Part shown: piece by piece, positions 1 through 5,739 of the stretch
Position numbering within the stretch: position 1 is the first letter of the stretch
How the letters are laid out: each line of letters starts with the position of its first letter
From: an uncultured Prevotellaceae bacterium
GTDB taxonomy: Bacteria; Bacteroidota; Bacteroidia; Bacteroidales; Muribaculaceae
Reading direction: 5' to 3'
Assembly (NCBI GenBank): GCA_945983195.1
Contig: CAMFSS010000143.1
Location: 1 to 6,120 of the forward strand
DNA: 6,120 bases
Notes under the pieces: generated by a model
Told to the model about the DNA's origin: nothing
Databases searched by the model: none
What the model saw: the letters and a program-made list of their open reading frames with translations, nothing else
Made by a program: the position numbers and the translations under genes

Positions 1-260
1 GCACATACCCGAGCAGCCCCCGAGGCACTGCTGCAACTCTGGCCGAGCTCAAAAACCTCATCAAAAAGGCGATAGAACAGCTTGCCGATGGCATAATTGC
101 CGTGCACAATCACCCATCGGGAGCTATTCGCCCCAGCGGACAAGATGACGATCTCACACATCGGCTGCGCGAGAGCTGCAAACTGCTCGGAATAGAGATG
201 GTCGACCACATCATTGTAGCCGGCAAGAACTACTACAGCTATGTTGACAACGGGCGGTAA
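1..260 (+). CDS. radC: RadC family JAB/MPN-domain protein, 3' part only
   Basis: This is the C-terminal 85 codons of a RadC-like protein, read in the frame that starts at position 3 and ending at TAA 258-260; the 5' end lies outside the window. The JAMM zinc motif H-x-H-x(10)-D is visible as HNHPSG followed by IRPSGQD, preceded by the helix KNLIKKAIEQL and followed by LLGIEMVDHIIVAGKNYYS, the usual last strands of the domain. The family is widespread; the name comes from an E. coli DNA repair locus, but a repair role has been disputed, and the fold is that of a zinc metal-dependent hydrolase whose substrate is not known. It faces lpxB tail to tail with 36 bases between the stop codons. No U-rich terminator is evident in that gap. 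The family call is firm; the biological role is not. Confidence 0.9.
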   Translation, partial: TYPSSPRGTAATLAELKNLIKKAIEQLADGIIAVHNHPSGAIRPSGQDDDLTHRLRESCKLLGIEMVDHIIVAGKNYYSYVDNGR

Positions 261-296
261 GGACACACGCAATGCCCGATTACTGCCCAGTGAGCA

Positions 297-1445
297 TTAT
301 CGAAGATTGTCGACGATGCGGCTGGCAGCGGTGGCGGCACTGTCGGCTGTACCGAGAATTGCCGACATACGGGCATAGCCATCGAGCATGGCTCGACGTG
401 CATCGGAGTCGGGCAACAGGGCACGCAGCTCGGCAGCAACACTCTCCACGCTGCATTGGTGCATCAGCAGCTCCTTAACCACCGGTGCATCAACGATGAG
501 ATTGGGCAGCGACACAAAACGCACCTTCAGCAGCATCTTGTAGAAATTATATAGAATCTTGCTTCCACCCATGCGGTAGCACACCACCTGCGGAGTGCCG
601 ATAACGGCAGTTTCGAGCGTAGACGTTCCTGAAGTGACAAGTGCCACGCGGGCATGGCTCACTATTTCCATGGTGCGTCCTGCCACAAGTGGATAGTCGG
701 TGCAGCCATTCTCATAAAGCACACGGTGATAGAAAGAGGCATCTACGCTCGGAGCGGCAGCAATCACCGGCTGTACGCCACCCACAGCCTCGCAGGCGCG
801 AATCATCACCGGCAGATTGTCGGCAATCTCCTTGCGGCGCGAGCCGGGCACCACAGCCACAACAGGACTTGCTGCATCAGCCCGGATTCCTGCCTCGGTG
901 CAGAATTGGCCAAATGGCACAAAGTGCAGGCGAGCCTCAGCTATCTCCTTCACCGTTGGGTTGCCCACATATTCCACCTGGTACTGGTGCCGCTCCTCAA
1001 AGAAGCGCGGCTCAAAAGGCAGAATCGAATAGAGCCGTGTGATGTAGCGCTTTATCTGCTTCACGCGGTGCTCCTTCCACGCCCACACCTTCGGCGATAT
1101 GAAATAGAACGTCCTGACGCCCTTGGAGTGGGCATATTTAGCCACTTTCAGATTGAACGATGGATAGTCGACGAGCACCACGGCATCGGGCTGCCACTCG
1201 TCGATGCAGCGGCGGGCAGTGCGCATGAAGCCGAGAATCTCGCGCAAGTGTCGCGCCACCTCAAGGAATCCCATGTATGCCATGTTGCGGTAGTGCACTA
1301 TTGGGGCACGACCGGCAGCATCAGCCATGAGGTCGCCACCAAAAAAGCGGAAATCGGCGTGCGCATCGCAGCGGCGCAAAGCACTGATGAGCTGAGCGGC
1401 ATGAATGTCGCCCGAAGCCTCCCCTGCAATCACAAAGTATTTCAT
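297..1445 (-). CDS. lpxB: Lipid-A-disaccharide synthase LpxB
   Basis: LpxB is the GT19 glycosyltransferase that joins UDP-2,3-diacylglucosamine and lipid X (2,3-diacylglucosamine 1-phosphate) into the lipid A disaccharide on the cytoplasmic face of the inner membrane. The protein is 382 residues, the same length as the E. coli enzyme. Seen in it: GEASGD at residues 8-13, YMGFLEV at 57-63, LVDYPSFN at 91-98 (acidic residue Asp93 of the N-terminal Rossmann-like half), SPKVWAWK at 117-124, the nucleotide-sugar half with PGSRRKEI at 200-207 and TSGTSTLE at 271-278, then VSLPNLI at 311-317 and VKELL at 323-327. ATG at 1445 places GEASGD where the family has it. There is no Shine-Dalgarno sequence, as is usual in Bacteroidetes. 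It appears to be transcribed alone from a promoter at 1527-1557, with a leader of about 75 bases. No neighbour here belongs to the lipid A pathway. Confidence 0.97.
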   Translation of the reverse strand: MKYFVIAGEASGDIHAAQLISALRRCDAHADFRFFGGDLMADAAGRAPIVHYRNMAYMGFLEVARHLREILGFMRTARRCIDEWQPDAVVLVDYPSFNLKVAKYAHSKGVRTFYFISPKVWAWKEHRVKQIKRYITRLYSILPFEPRFFEERHQYQVEYVGNPTVKEIAEARLHFVPFGQFCTEAGIRADAASPVVAVVPGSRRKEIADNLPVMIRACEAVGGVQPVIAAAPSVDASFYHRVLYENGCTDYPLVAGRTMEIVSHARVALVTSGTSTLETAVIGTPQVVCYRMGGSKILYNFYKMLLKVRFVSLPNLIVDAPVVKELLMHQCSVESVAAELRALLPDSDARRAMLDGYARMSAILGTADSAATAASRIVDNLR

Positions 1446-1526
1446 AGTGTGTGAGTGTAAATGCTAATTATAAAATCAAGAAAACAAATAATACGACCGC
1501 AGGAACACTTTTTCCCTTGGTCGCCA

Positions 1527-1557
1527 CAAAATTAGTCATAATCCTTGTGATATGCAA
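1527..1557 (-). promoter_or_regulatory. Predicted lpxB promoter (Bacteroidetes -7/-33 type)
   Basis: On the minus strand the -7 box TAATTTTG (plus-strand 1527-1534) matches TAnnTTTG exactly. A TTG lies at 1555-1557, 20 bases upstream, which fits the -33 element position described for Bacteroides. Transcription would start near 1521, giving a leader of roughly 75 bases before the lpxB ATG. The -33 motif begins one base beyond the foot of the hairpin at 1559-1593, so the lpxB promoter starts where the yidC unit appears to end. The box match and spacing are seen; the start site is inferred. Confidence 0.6.
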
Positions 1558-1558
1558 G

Positions 1559-1593
1559 CAACGGCAGCCGGAGGGGGTCTCGGGCTGCCGTTG
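1559..1593 (-). terminator. Strong hairpin, probable end of the pyrG-yidC transcript
   Basis: An 11-bp perfect inverted repeat, CAACGGCAGCC (1559-1569) and GGCTGCCGTTG (1583-1593), encloses a 13-base loop. Past one G/G mismatch, GAG and CTC inside the loop can add three more pairs. It lies 87 bases beyond the yidC stop, where a transcript end is expected. On the minus strand there is no clean U-tract after it (CTTGCATATC follows). The better T-run, GTTTATTTT, is on the plus-strand side, where it would serve a plus-strand transcript that no visible gene needs. Either the hairpin works without a strong U-tract or it acts in both directions. The structure is certain; its role is inferred from position. 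Confidence 0.6.
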
Positions 1594-1623
1594 GTTTATT
1601 TTGGCAATGAAAAGGCGGATGAG

Positions 1624-1689
1624 CCTTTTGCGCTGATAGGCGAGGGGTAGTGACGGCCTTTTGCGCTGATAGGCGGGGATTAGTGACGG
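1624..1689 (-). repeat. 33-bp tandem duplication spanning the yidC stop codon
   Basis: Two head-to-tail 33-base units, 1624-1656 and 1657-1689, match at 30 of 33 positions; the differences fall in a cluster of three within five bases. The unit nearer yidC contains its last codons (Gly-Arg-His) and TAA stop. In the second unit the same codons are followed by TAC instead of TAA. Because 33 is a multiple of three, the yidC frame is kept through the repeat. A weaker third relative may lie at 1599-1623 (TTTTGGCAATGAAAAGGCGG). The repeat is directly visible; how it arose is inference. Confidence 0.9.
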
Positions 1690-3803
1690 CCCTTGCCGTT
1701 GTTCTTGCGGCGGTTCTGCTCTTCGAGCATTGCACGCTGCTGGCGCTGCATTTCTTCCATACGAGCCATGAATCCGCTCTTCTTTTTGGGCTTCTTGGCA
1801 TTCTCAGCCATCTGCGCACGCATCTTCTCCTCGCTGACAAGGCGACGGTAGCCGAAGTTTTGCAGAATTGTGAACAGGAGTGAGAGGAAGTAGTAGTAGC
1901 TCAATCCGGCTGCGTAGTTGTTGAAGAACACAAGGAACATAATCGGCATGAGATACATCATCCACTTCATTCCGGGCATGGAGTCGTTGCTTGCCTGCGA
2001 CTGCATGGTGATGCGCGTGTACATGATGTTGGTGACGGTCATGAGCAAGCAGAAGAGGCTGATGTGATTGCCGAAGTAGTTGGTGATGAACGGAATGTGC
2101 ACATTCCACGAGAAAATGGCATCGGGAGCCGAGAGGTCGTGTACCCAAAGGAACGACTCACCGCGGAGGTCGATGCAAGATGGGAAGAATGTGAACACGG
2201 CGAAGAGGAAGGGCATCTGGAGCAGCATGGGCAGACAGCCGCTGAAAGGGCTTGCTCCTGCGAGGCTGTAGAGAGCCATTGTCTTTTGCTGACGTGTCAT
2301 GGCATTGTCCTTGCCGGGGTATTTCTCGTTGATGGCCTTGATGTCGGGTGCGAGGAATCGCATCTTTGCCTGCGACATGTAGGTCTTGTGCATGAGCGGC
2401 CACAGGGCGAGCTTGATAATAAGCGTCATTAGCAGGATTACGATTCCGTAGTTGGGGATAAATCCGCCGAGGAAGTCGAAAATCGGGATAATGATGCACG
2501 TATTAATCCATCGGAAGATGGGCCAGCCAAGCGGAATGAGCTTTGTCAGCTCAAGGTCTTCATCGGTCTGAATCATGTCGTCGTAGCTCGAGAGCAGATG
2601 ATAGCGGTTGGGACCGAAGAAGAAGTTGAACGATGCCGGAGCAGGATTAGTGGAGTTGTAGTCGAGCGACGAAGTCACCTCCATGTTCTTTAGGTAGTTT
2701 GCATAGTCGGGAGTGTTTTTCTCAATGACTTCGCTGTGCATCTTGGCACCGTTGAACGAGCTGCGGGCAATGAGCACGCTCGAGAAGAACTGGTTCTTGA
2801 AGCTAATCCACTTCAGGCGGTCGGTCATTTCCTTCTGGTCGCTGCTTGTCTCGCTGAGATATTCCACATCGCCGCCGGCATACTTGAAGTAGATAGCCGA
2901 GTTGCGCTCCTCAAACATCTTTCCGGCTTCGTGACGGCTCATCTTCTGAGTCCAGCAGAAGTCCATATTGGTGATGTTGGTGGGAATGATGCGGTCCATA
3001 TTCTCCTGGAGCACGTCCATCTGCACGTCGTAGTGCCCGGCTTGCAAGGTGTACTTTATGCCCCACTTGCTGCCGCCGCCAAGGTCGAGCTGCATGAGCA
3101 GGGTGGAATCGTTGAGCGCAATGGGGGTGAAATAGAATTCCTTGGTGTCGAATCGCTGCGAGTGCGTATTGAGCACGAAGCTGTAGCTGTTGGTGGCAAC
3201 GTCGAAGAGAGCCACCTGGTCGGCATTGAAAGCGTCGTACTGCTTGAGCGTGGCTTTCACGATTGCACCACCGCGCGAAGCGATGTCGATCTTCACGAGG
3301 TCGTTCTGGAGCGACACAGTGGTGTCGGTTCCTGCCATGTTGCGTGCAAAGCTACCGTTCTTTATGAAGTCGATAGCGGCACTTTTCAGTGCAGCCACAG
3401 CACGATTGTGAAGCACGGGGTTATCGGTGGTCTTCTTCAGAGCCTCCGACACTTCAACCACGCCTCCACCGGCAATTGTGAGATTACCTGAAAGTTTGTC
3501 GCCGCGCAGCACGAGGTCGGCAGCGGCATTTTTCAGGTTATAGGTCTTTTCACCCACAGTGTCGCCAAGAATCGAGCCGTAGGTGCGTATTGTCTGCTTT
3601 AGTGCAGCCGGGTCGCTATCGGCGGTGCTGTCGGCAGCAGCAGCGGCGAGGTCTTGGGCCTGCTGTGTCGCGGCAGCCTCAGCCTCCACACGTGCAGCCT
3701 CCTGCTGGCGTGCAATCTCCTCTTGCGATGGCTTGTTAAGCCACATGAAACCGAAAATCACCGCTCCCATGAGCAACATTCCGGTAATCGTGTTTTTGTC
3801 CAT
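1680..3803 (-). CDS. yidC: Membrane protein insertase YidC (Bacteroidetes type)
   Basis: YidC inserts and folds inner-membrane proteins, alone or with the Sec translocon. The protein is 707 residues. In order: N-terminal membrane segment at about 5-23 (MDKNTITGMLLMGAVIFGFM start), an Ala/Gln/Glu-rich stretch at about 27-65 likely to be coiled coil, a periplasmic domain to about 420 with LQNDLVKI at 165-172, then the conserved core: membrane segments near 427-450, 452-472, 520-540, 575-597 and 613-650. Diagnostic strings are YMSQAKMRFLAPDIKAI, SPFSGCLPMLLQMP and LWVHDLSAPD. Lys464 (in LIIKLALWPL) aligns with the groove Arg366 of E. coli, so the positive charge is kept. The tail 655-707 is very basic and Gln/Glu-rich, suited to ribosome contact. 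It follows pyrG by 40 bases with no promoter seen between, so both are probably co-transcribed. ATG 3803 is the start, giving the family's usual N terminus. A segment at about 75-160 looks longer than in Bacteroides homologues recalled from memory. Confidence 0.97.
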   Translation of the reverse strand: MDKNTITGMLLMGAVIFGFMWLNKPSQEEIARQQEAARVEAEAAATQQAQDLAAAAADSTADSDPAALKQTIRTYGSILGDTVGEKTYNLKNAAADLVLRGDKLSGNLTIAGGGVVEVSEALKKTTDNPVLHNRAVAALKSAAIDFIKNGSFARNMAGTDTTVSLQNDLVKIDIASRGGAIVKATLKQYDAFNADQVALFDVATNSYSFVLNTHSQRFDTKEFYFTPIALNDSTLLMQLDLGGGSKWGIKYTLQAGHYDVQMDVLQENMDRIIPTNITNMDFCWTQKMSRHEAGKMFEERNSAIYFKYAGGDVEYLSETSSDQKEMTDRLKWISFKNQFFSSVLIARSSFNGAKMHSEVIEKNTPDYANYLKNMEVTSSLDYNSTNPAPASFNFFFGPNRYHLLSSYDDMIQTDEDLELTKLIPLGWPIFRWINTCIIIPIFDFLGGFIPNYGIVILLMTLIIKLALWPLMHKTYMSQAKMRFLAPDIKAINEKYPGKDNAMTRQQKTMALYSLAGASPFSGCLPMLLQMPFLFAVFTFFPSCIDLRGESFLWVHDLSAPDAIFSWNVHIPFITNYFGNHISLFCLLMTVTNIMYTRITMQSQASNDSMPGMKWMMYLMPIMFLVFFNNYAAGLSYYYFLSLLFTILQNFGYRRLVSEEKMRAQMAENAKKPKKKSGFMARMEEMQRQQRAMLEEQNRRKNNGKGRH

Positions 3804-3843
3804 TCTTTAGAGAGTTGTTTCTTTAGTTATTAATAATCATCAT

Positions 3844-5448
3844 TCACTTTTTGTTCTCAATTGCGGCACGGACGAAGTCCATGAATAATGGATTCGGGTT
3901 GAGCACCGTGCTGCTATACTCGGGGTGATACTGAGTACCCACAAACCACTTCTTATCGGGCAGTTCCACCACCTCGACCAGATGAGTTTCGGGATTCTCG
4001 CCCACGCACTTCATGCCGGCGCGCTCAAACTGCTCGCGGTAGTCGTTGTTGAACTCGAAGCGGTGGCGGTGACGCTCCTCAATCTCGGTAGTGCCGTAAG
4101 CCTTGGCTGGAGTAGATCCTGCCACAAGCTTGCATCGGAATGCACCGAGTCGCATTGTTCCACCCATATTGGAAATGCTCTTCTGCTCCTCCATGAGGTC
4201 GATAACGTTGTAGGGCGTCTTGGGGTCCATCTCGGTGCTGTTGGCTTCGGCAAAGCCAAGGACATTGCGGGCAAACTCTATCACCATGCACTGCATGCCG
4301 AGGCAAATTCCGAAAGTGGGCACATCGTTCTCGCGGCACCACTTGAGTGCCACAAACTTGCCCTCGATGCCACGCTGGCCGAATCCCGGAGCGATAATCA
4401 CGCCGTCCATTTCGCTGAGCTGCTGTGCAACGTTGCCGTCGTTGAGCTTCTCAGAGCTGATGTAGCGCAGGTCGAGCTTGCGGTCGTGATAGGTTGCAGC
4501 CTGAAACAGCGACTCATTGATTGACTTGTAGGCATCTTGCAGCTCCACATATTTTCCCACAAGACCGATTTTCACCACCTCACGGGCACTGTGAAGCTTG
4601 TCGAGGAAGTGATTCCACTTAGCCATATCCGGCTCGCCGGAATATGGAGTGTTGGTCTTACGGAGTATAATCTCATCGAGATGCTGGCGGTGCATTGTGA
4701 GGGGCACTTCGTAGATTGTAGGCACGTCGATTGACTGAATTACGGCGTCGACCGACACATTGCAGAACAATGCCACCTTGCGCAGAATCGAAGCGGGAAT
4801 CTCCTTTTCGGTGCGCAGCACGAGAATGTCGGGCTGTATTCCCACCTCCTGGAGCTGCTTCACCGAGTGCTGTGTGGGCTTCGTCTTAAGCTCCTTTGCA
4901 GCCTTGATGAATGGCACGTAGGTAAGATGTACGCAGAGGCAGTTCTGCCCGAGTTCCCAACGGAGCTGTCGCACAGCTTCAAGGAAAGGCAGTGACTCGA
5001 TGTCGCCCACCGTACCTCCTATTTCGGTAATCACAAAGTCGTATTTGCCGGTGTTGCCCAGCAACTTCACATTGCGCTTGATTTCGTCGGTGATGTGCGG
5101 AATGATTTGTACCGTCTTACCGAGATAGTCGCCACGACGCTCCTTGTCGATAACGCTCTGATAGATACGTCCGGTTGTGATGTTGTTGGCGCGAGAAGTG
5201 TGAATGTTGGTGAAACGCTCGTAATGACCGAGGTCGAGGTCGGCCTCATGACCGTCGACGGTTACATAACACTCGCCATGCTCATAGGGATTGAGCGTGC
5301 CCGGGTCGATGTTGATGTAGGGGTCGAACTTCTGAATAGTAACCTTAAACCCGCGCGAAAGCAACAATCGCGCTAACGACGACGAAATGATGCCTTTACC
5401 CAAGGATGAAACCACTCCGCCGGTCACAAAAATATACTTAGTATCCAC
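3844..5448 (-). CDS. pyrG: CTP synthase (glutamine-hydrolysing)
   Basis: PyrG converts UTP, ATP and glutamine to CTP, the last step of de novo pyrimidine nucleotide synthesis, in the cytoplasm. The 534 residues match the family length. The N-terminal amidoligase domain (about 1-265) shows YIFVTGGVVSSLGKGI at 5-20 with P-loop Lys18, Asp72 and Glu142 as the expected metal ligands (in DLDLGHYERF and TEIGGTVGDIES), and KTKPTQHSVKQL at 188-199. The C-terminal class I glutamine amidotransferase domain (about 290-530) shows the oxyanion loop PGFGQRG at 354-360, nucleophile Cys382 in GICLGMQ, RHRHRFEFN at 459-467, and catalytic His508 and Glu510 in QYHPEYS. All catalytic residues are present. The start codon is GTG (5446-5448); no in-frame ATG is available upstream because TAA occurs at 5461-5463, and the N terminus then aligns with E. 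coli PyrG. It is the first gene of a likely pyrG-yidC operon. Confidence 0.98.
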   Translation of the reverse strand: MDTKYIFVTGGVVSSLGKGIISSSLARLLLSRGFKVTIQKFDPYINIDPGTLNPYEHGECYVTVDGHEADLDLGHYERFTNIHTSRANNITTGRIYQSVIDKERRGDYLGKTVQIIPHITDEIKRNVKLLGNTGKYDFVITEIGGTVGDIESLPFLEAVRQLRWELGQNCLCVHLTYVPFIKAAKELKTKPTQHSVKQLQEVGIQPDILVLRTEKEIPASILRKVALFCNVSVDAVIQSIDVPTIYEVPLTMHRQHLDEIILRKTNTPYSGEPDMAKWNHFLDKLHSAREVVKIGLVGKYVELQDAYKSINESLFQAATYHDRKLDLRYISSEKLNDGNVAQQLSEMDGVIIAPGFGQRGIEGKFVALKWCRENDVPTFGICLGMQCMVIEFARNVLGFAEANSTEMDPKTPYNVIDLMEEQKSISNMGGTMRLGAFRCKLVAGSTPAKAYGTTEIEERHRHRFEFNNDYREQFERAGMKCVGENPETHLVEVVELPDKKWFVGTQYHPEYSSTVLNPNPLFMDFVRAAIENKK

Positions 5449-5475
5449 CGTGTAGAATTTTTAATTATTAAGCTG

Positions 5476-5506
5476 CAAAATTACAAATAAATCCCGAAGC
5501 CCCCAA
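5476..5506 (-). promoter_or_regulatory. Predicted pyrG-yidC promoter (Bacteroidetes -7/-33 type)
   Basis: The minus-strand -7 box TAATTTTG lies at plus-strand 5476-5483, an exact match to TAnnTTTG, with TTG at 5504-5506, 20 bases upstream. Box sequence and spacing are identical to those of the predicted lpxB promoter. Transcription would start near 5470, leaving a short AT-rich leader of about 20 bases before the GTG start. No run of G at the likely start site is seen, so the CTP-sensing reiterative initiation known for Gram-positive pyrG has no visible counterpart. Confidence 0.65.
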
Positions 5507-5574
5507 GAATCTACCTCCTATTTTCACATTTTTCACGCCGAATATATGTGATTTCAGGGAAATGGGGCATTGGC

Positions 5575-5632
5575 AGTGAGGTGAGGACAGAATATGCAAT
5601 GAAGTGAGAGGAAAAATGAGGTTTTAGTGAGG
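5575..5632 (+). repeat. Purine-rich tract with spaced GTGAG-like motifs
   Basis: GTGAG occurs at 5576, 5581, 5604 and 5627, and ATGAG at 5616. From 5581 onward the steps are 23, 12 and 11 bases, close to multiples of one helical turn. The tract is almost pyrimidine-free on the plus strand and sits just upstream of the candidate GH95 promoter. This could be a set of direct repeats for a regulator or simply a low-complexity purine tract. No protein can be named. Confidence 0.35.
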
Positions 5633-5652
5633 AAAGTTTGAAAAGAATGTCT

Positions 5653-5660
5653 TAAATTTG
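5653..5660 (+). promoter_or_regulatory. Candidate -7 box for the GH95 gene
   Basis: TAAATTTG at 5653-5660 matches TAnnTTTG exactly. It lacks a well-placed -33 partner: TTTG at 5637-5640 is only 12 bases upstream, and the expected position near 5630 holds no TTG. A weak -33 would suit a promoter that depends on an activator. The start would be about 5665-5668, giving a leader of about 72-75 bases before the ATG at 5740, and would fall on the palindrome AACCGGTT (5662-5669). Confidence 0.5.
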
Positions 5661-5667
5661 TAACCGG

Positions 5668-5695
5668 TTGGCAGCACGGCACCACCGCCTGCCGA
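5668..5695 (+). promoter_or_regulatory. Possible hairpin at the 5' end of the GH95 leader
   Basis: TTGGCAG (5668-5674) can pair with CTGCCGA (5689-5695) as seven pairs including one G-U, around a 14-base C-rich loop. If transcription starts near 5665, this stem would sit at the very 5' end of the mRNA and could stabilise it or bind a regulator. It is short and could be chance. Confidence 0.25.
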
Positions 5696-5739
5696 TTACA
5701 ACAGTGACCATTAACACTAAAACCAACAACTTACAAGAT

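Noticed and set aside
261..296. Possible bidirectional terminator between radC and lpxB
   Set aside because: Only a five-pair AATGC/GCATT stem with a long loop can be drawn, with no U-tract, so no terminator is called.
654..1454. Long plus-strand open frame of 266 codons opposite lpxB
   Set aside because: It is fully antisense to a clear lpxB, has a composition of codon-shadow type (many His, Arg, Ser) and no recognisable domain.
1451..1636. Small 61-codon plus-strand frame with a hydrophobic stretch in the lpxB-yidC gap
   Set aside because: It runs through the lpxB promoter boxes and the whole terminator-like hairpin, has no plus-strand promoter, and ends in the tandem repeat.
1532..1840. 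Minus-strand 102-codon frame overlapping the yidC 3' end with an 11-residue repeat
   Set aside because: Its repeat is the 33-bp duplication read out of frame; the rest is an Arg/Ser-rich shadow of the YidC tail. No frameshift signal is seen.
2736..3491. 251-codon plus-strand open frame opposite yidC
   Set aside because: Antisense shadow of the YidC periplasmic domain; Val/His/Glu-rich with no motif or start signal.
3925..4524. 199-codon plus-strand open frame opposite pyrG
   Set aside because: Antisense to the conserved amidotransferase domain; the frame is explained by third-position bias in pyrG.
5524..5551. Inverted repeat TCACAT-N16-ATGTGA resembling a CRP site
   Set aside because: The half-sites are in the opposite order and the spacing is wrong for CRP; a six-base repeat this far apart is likely by chance.
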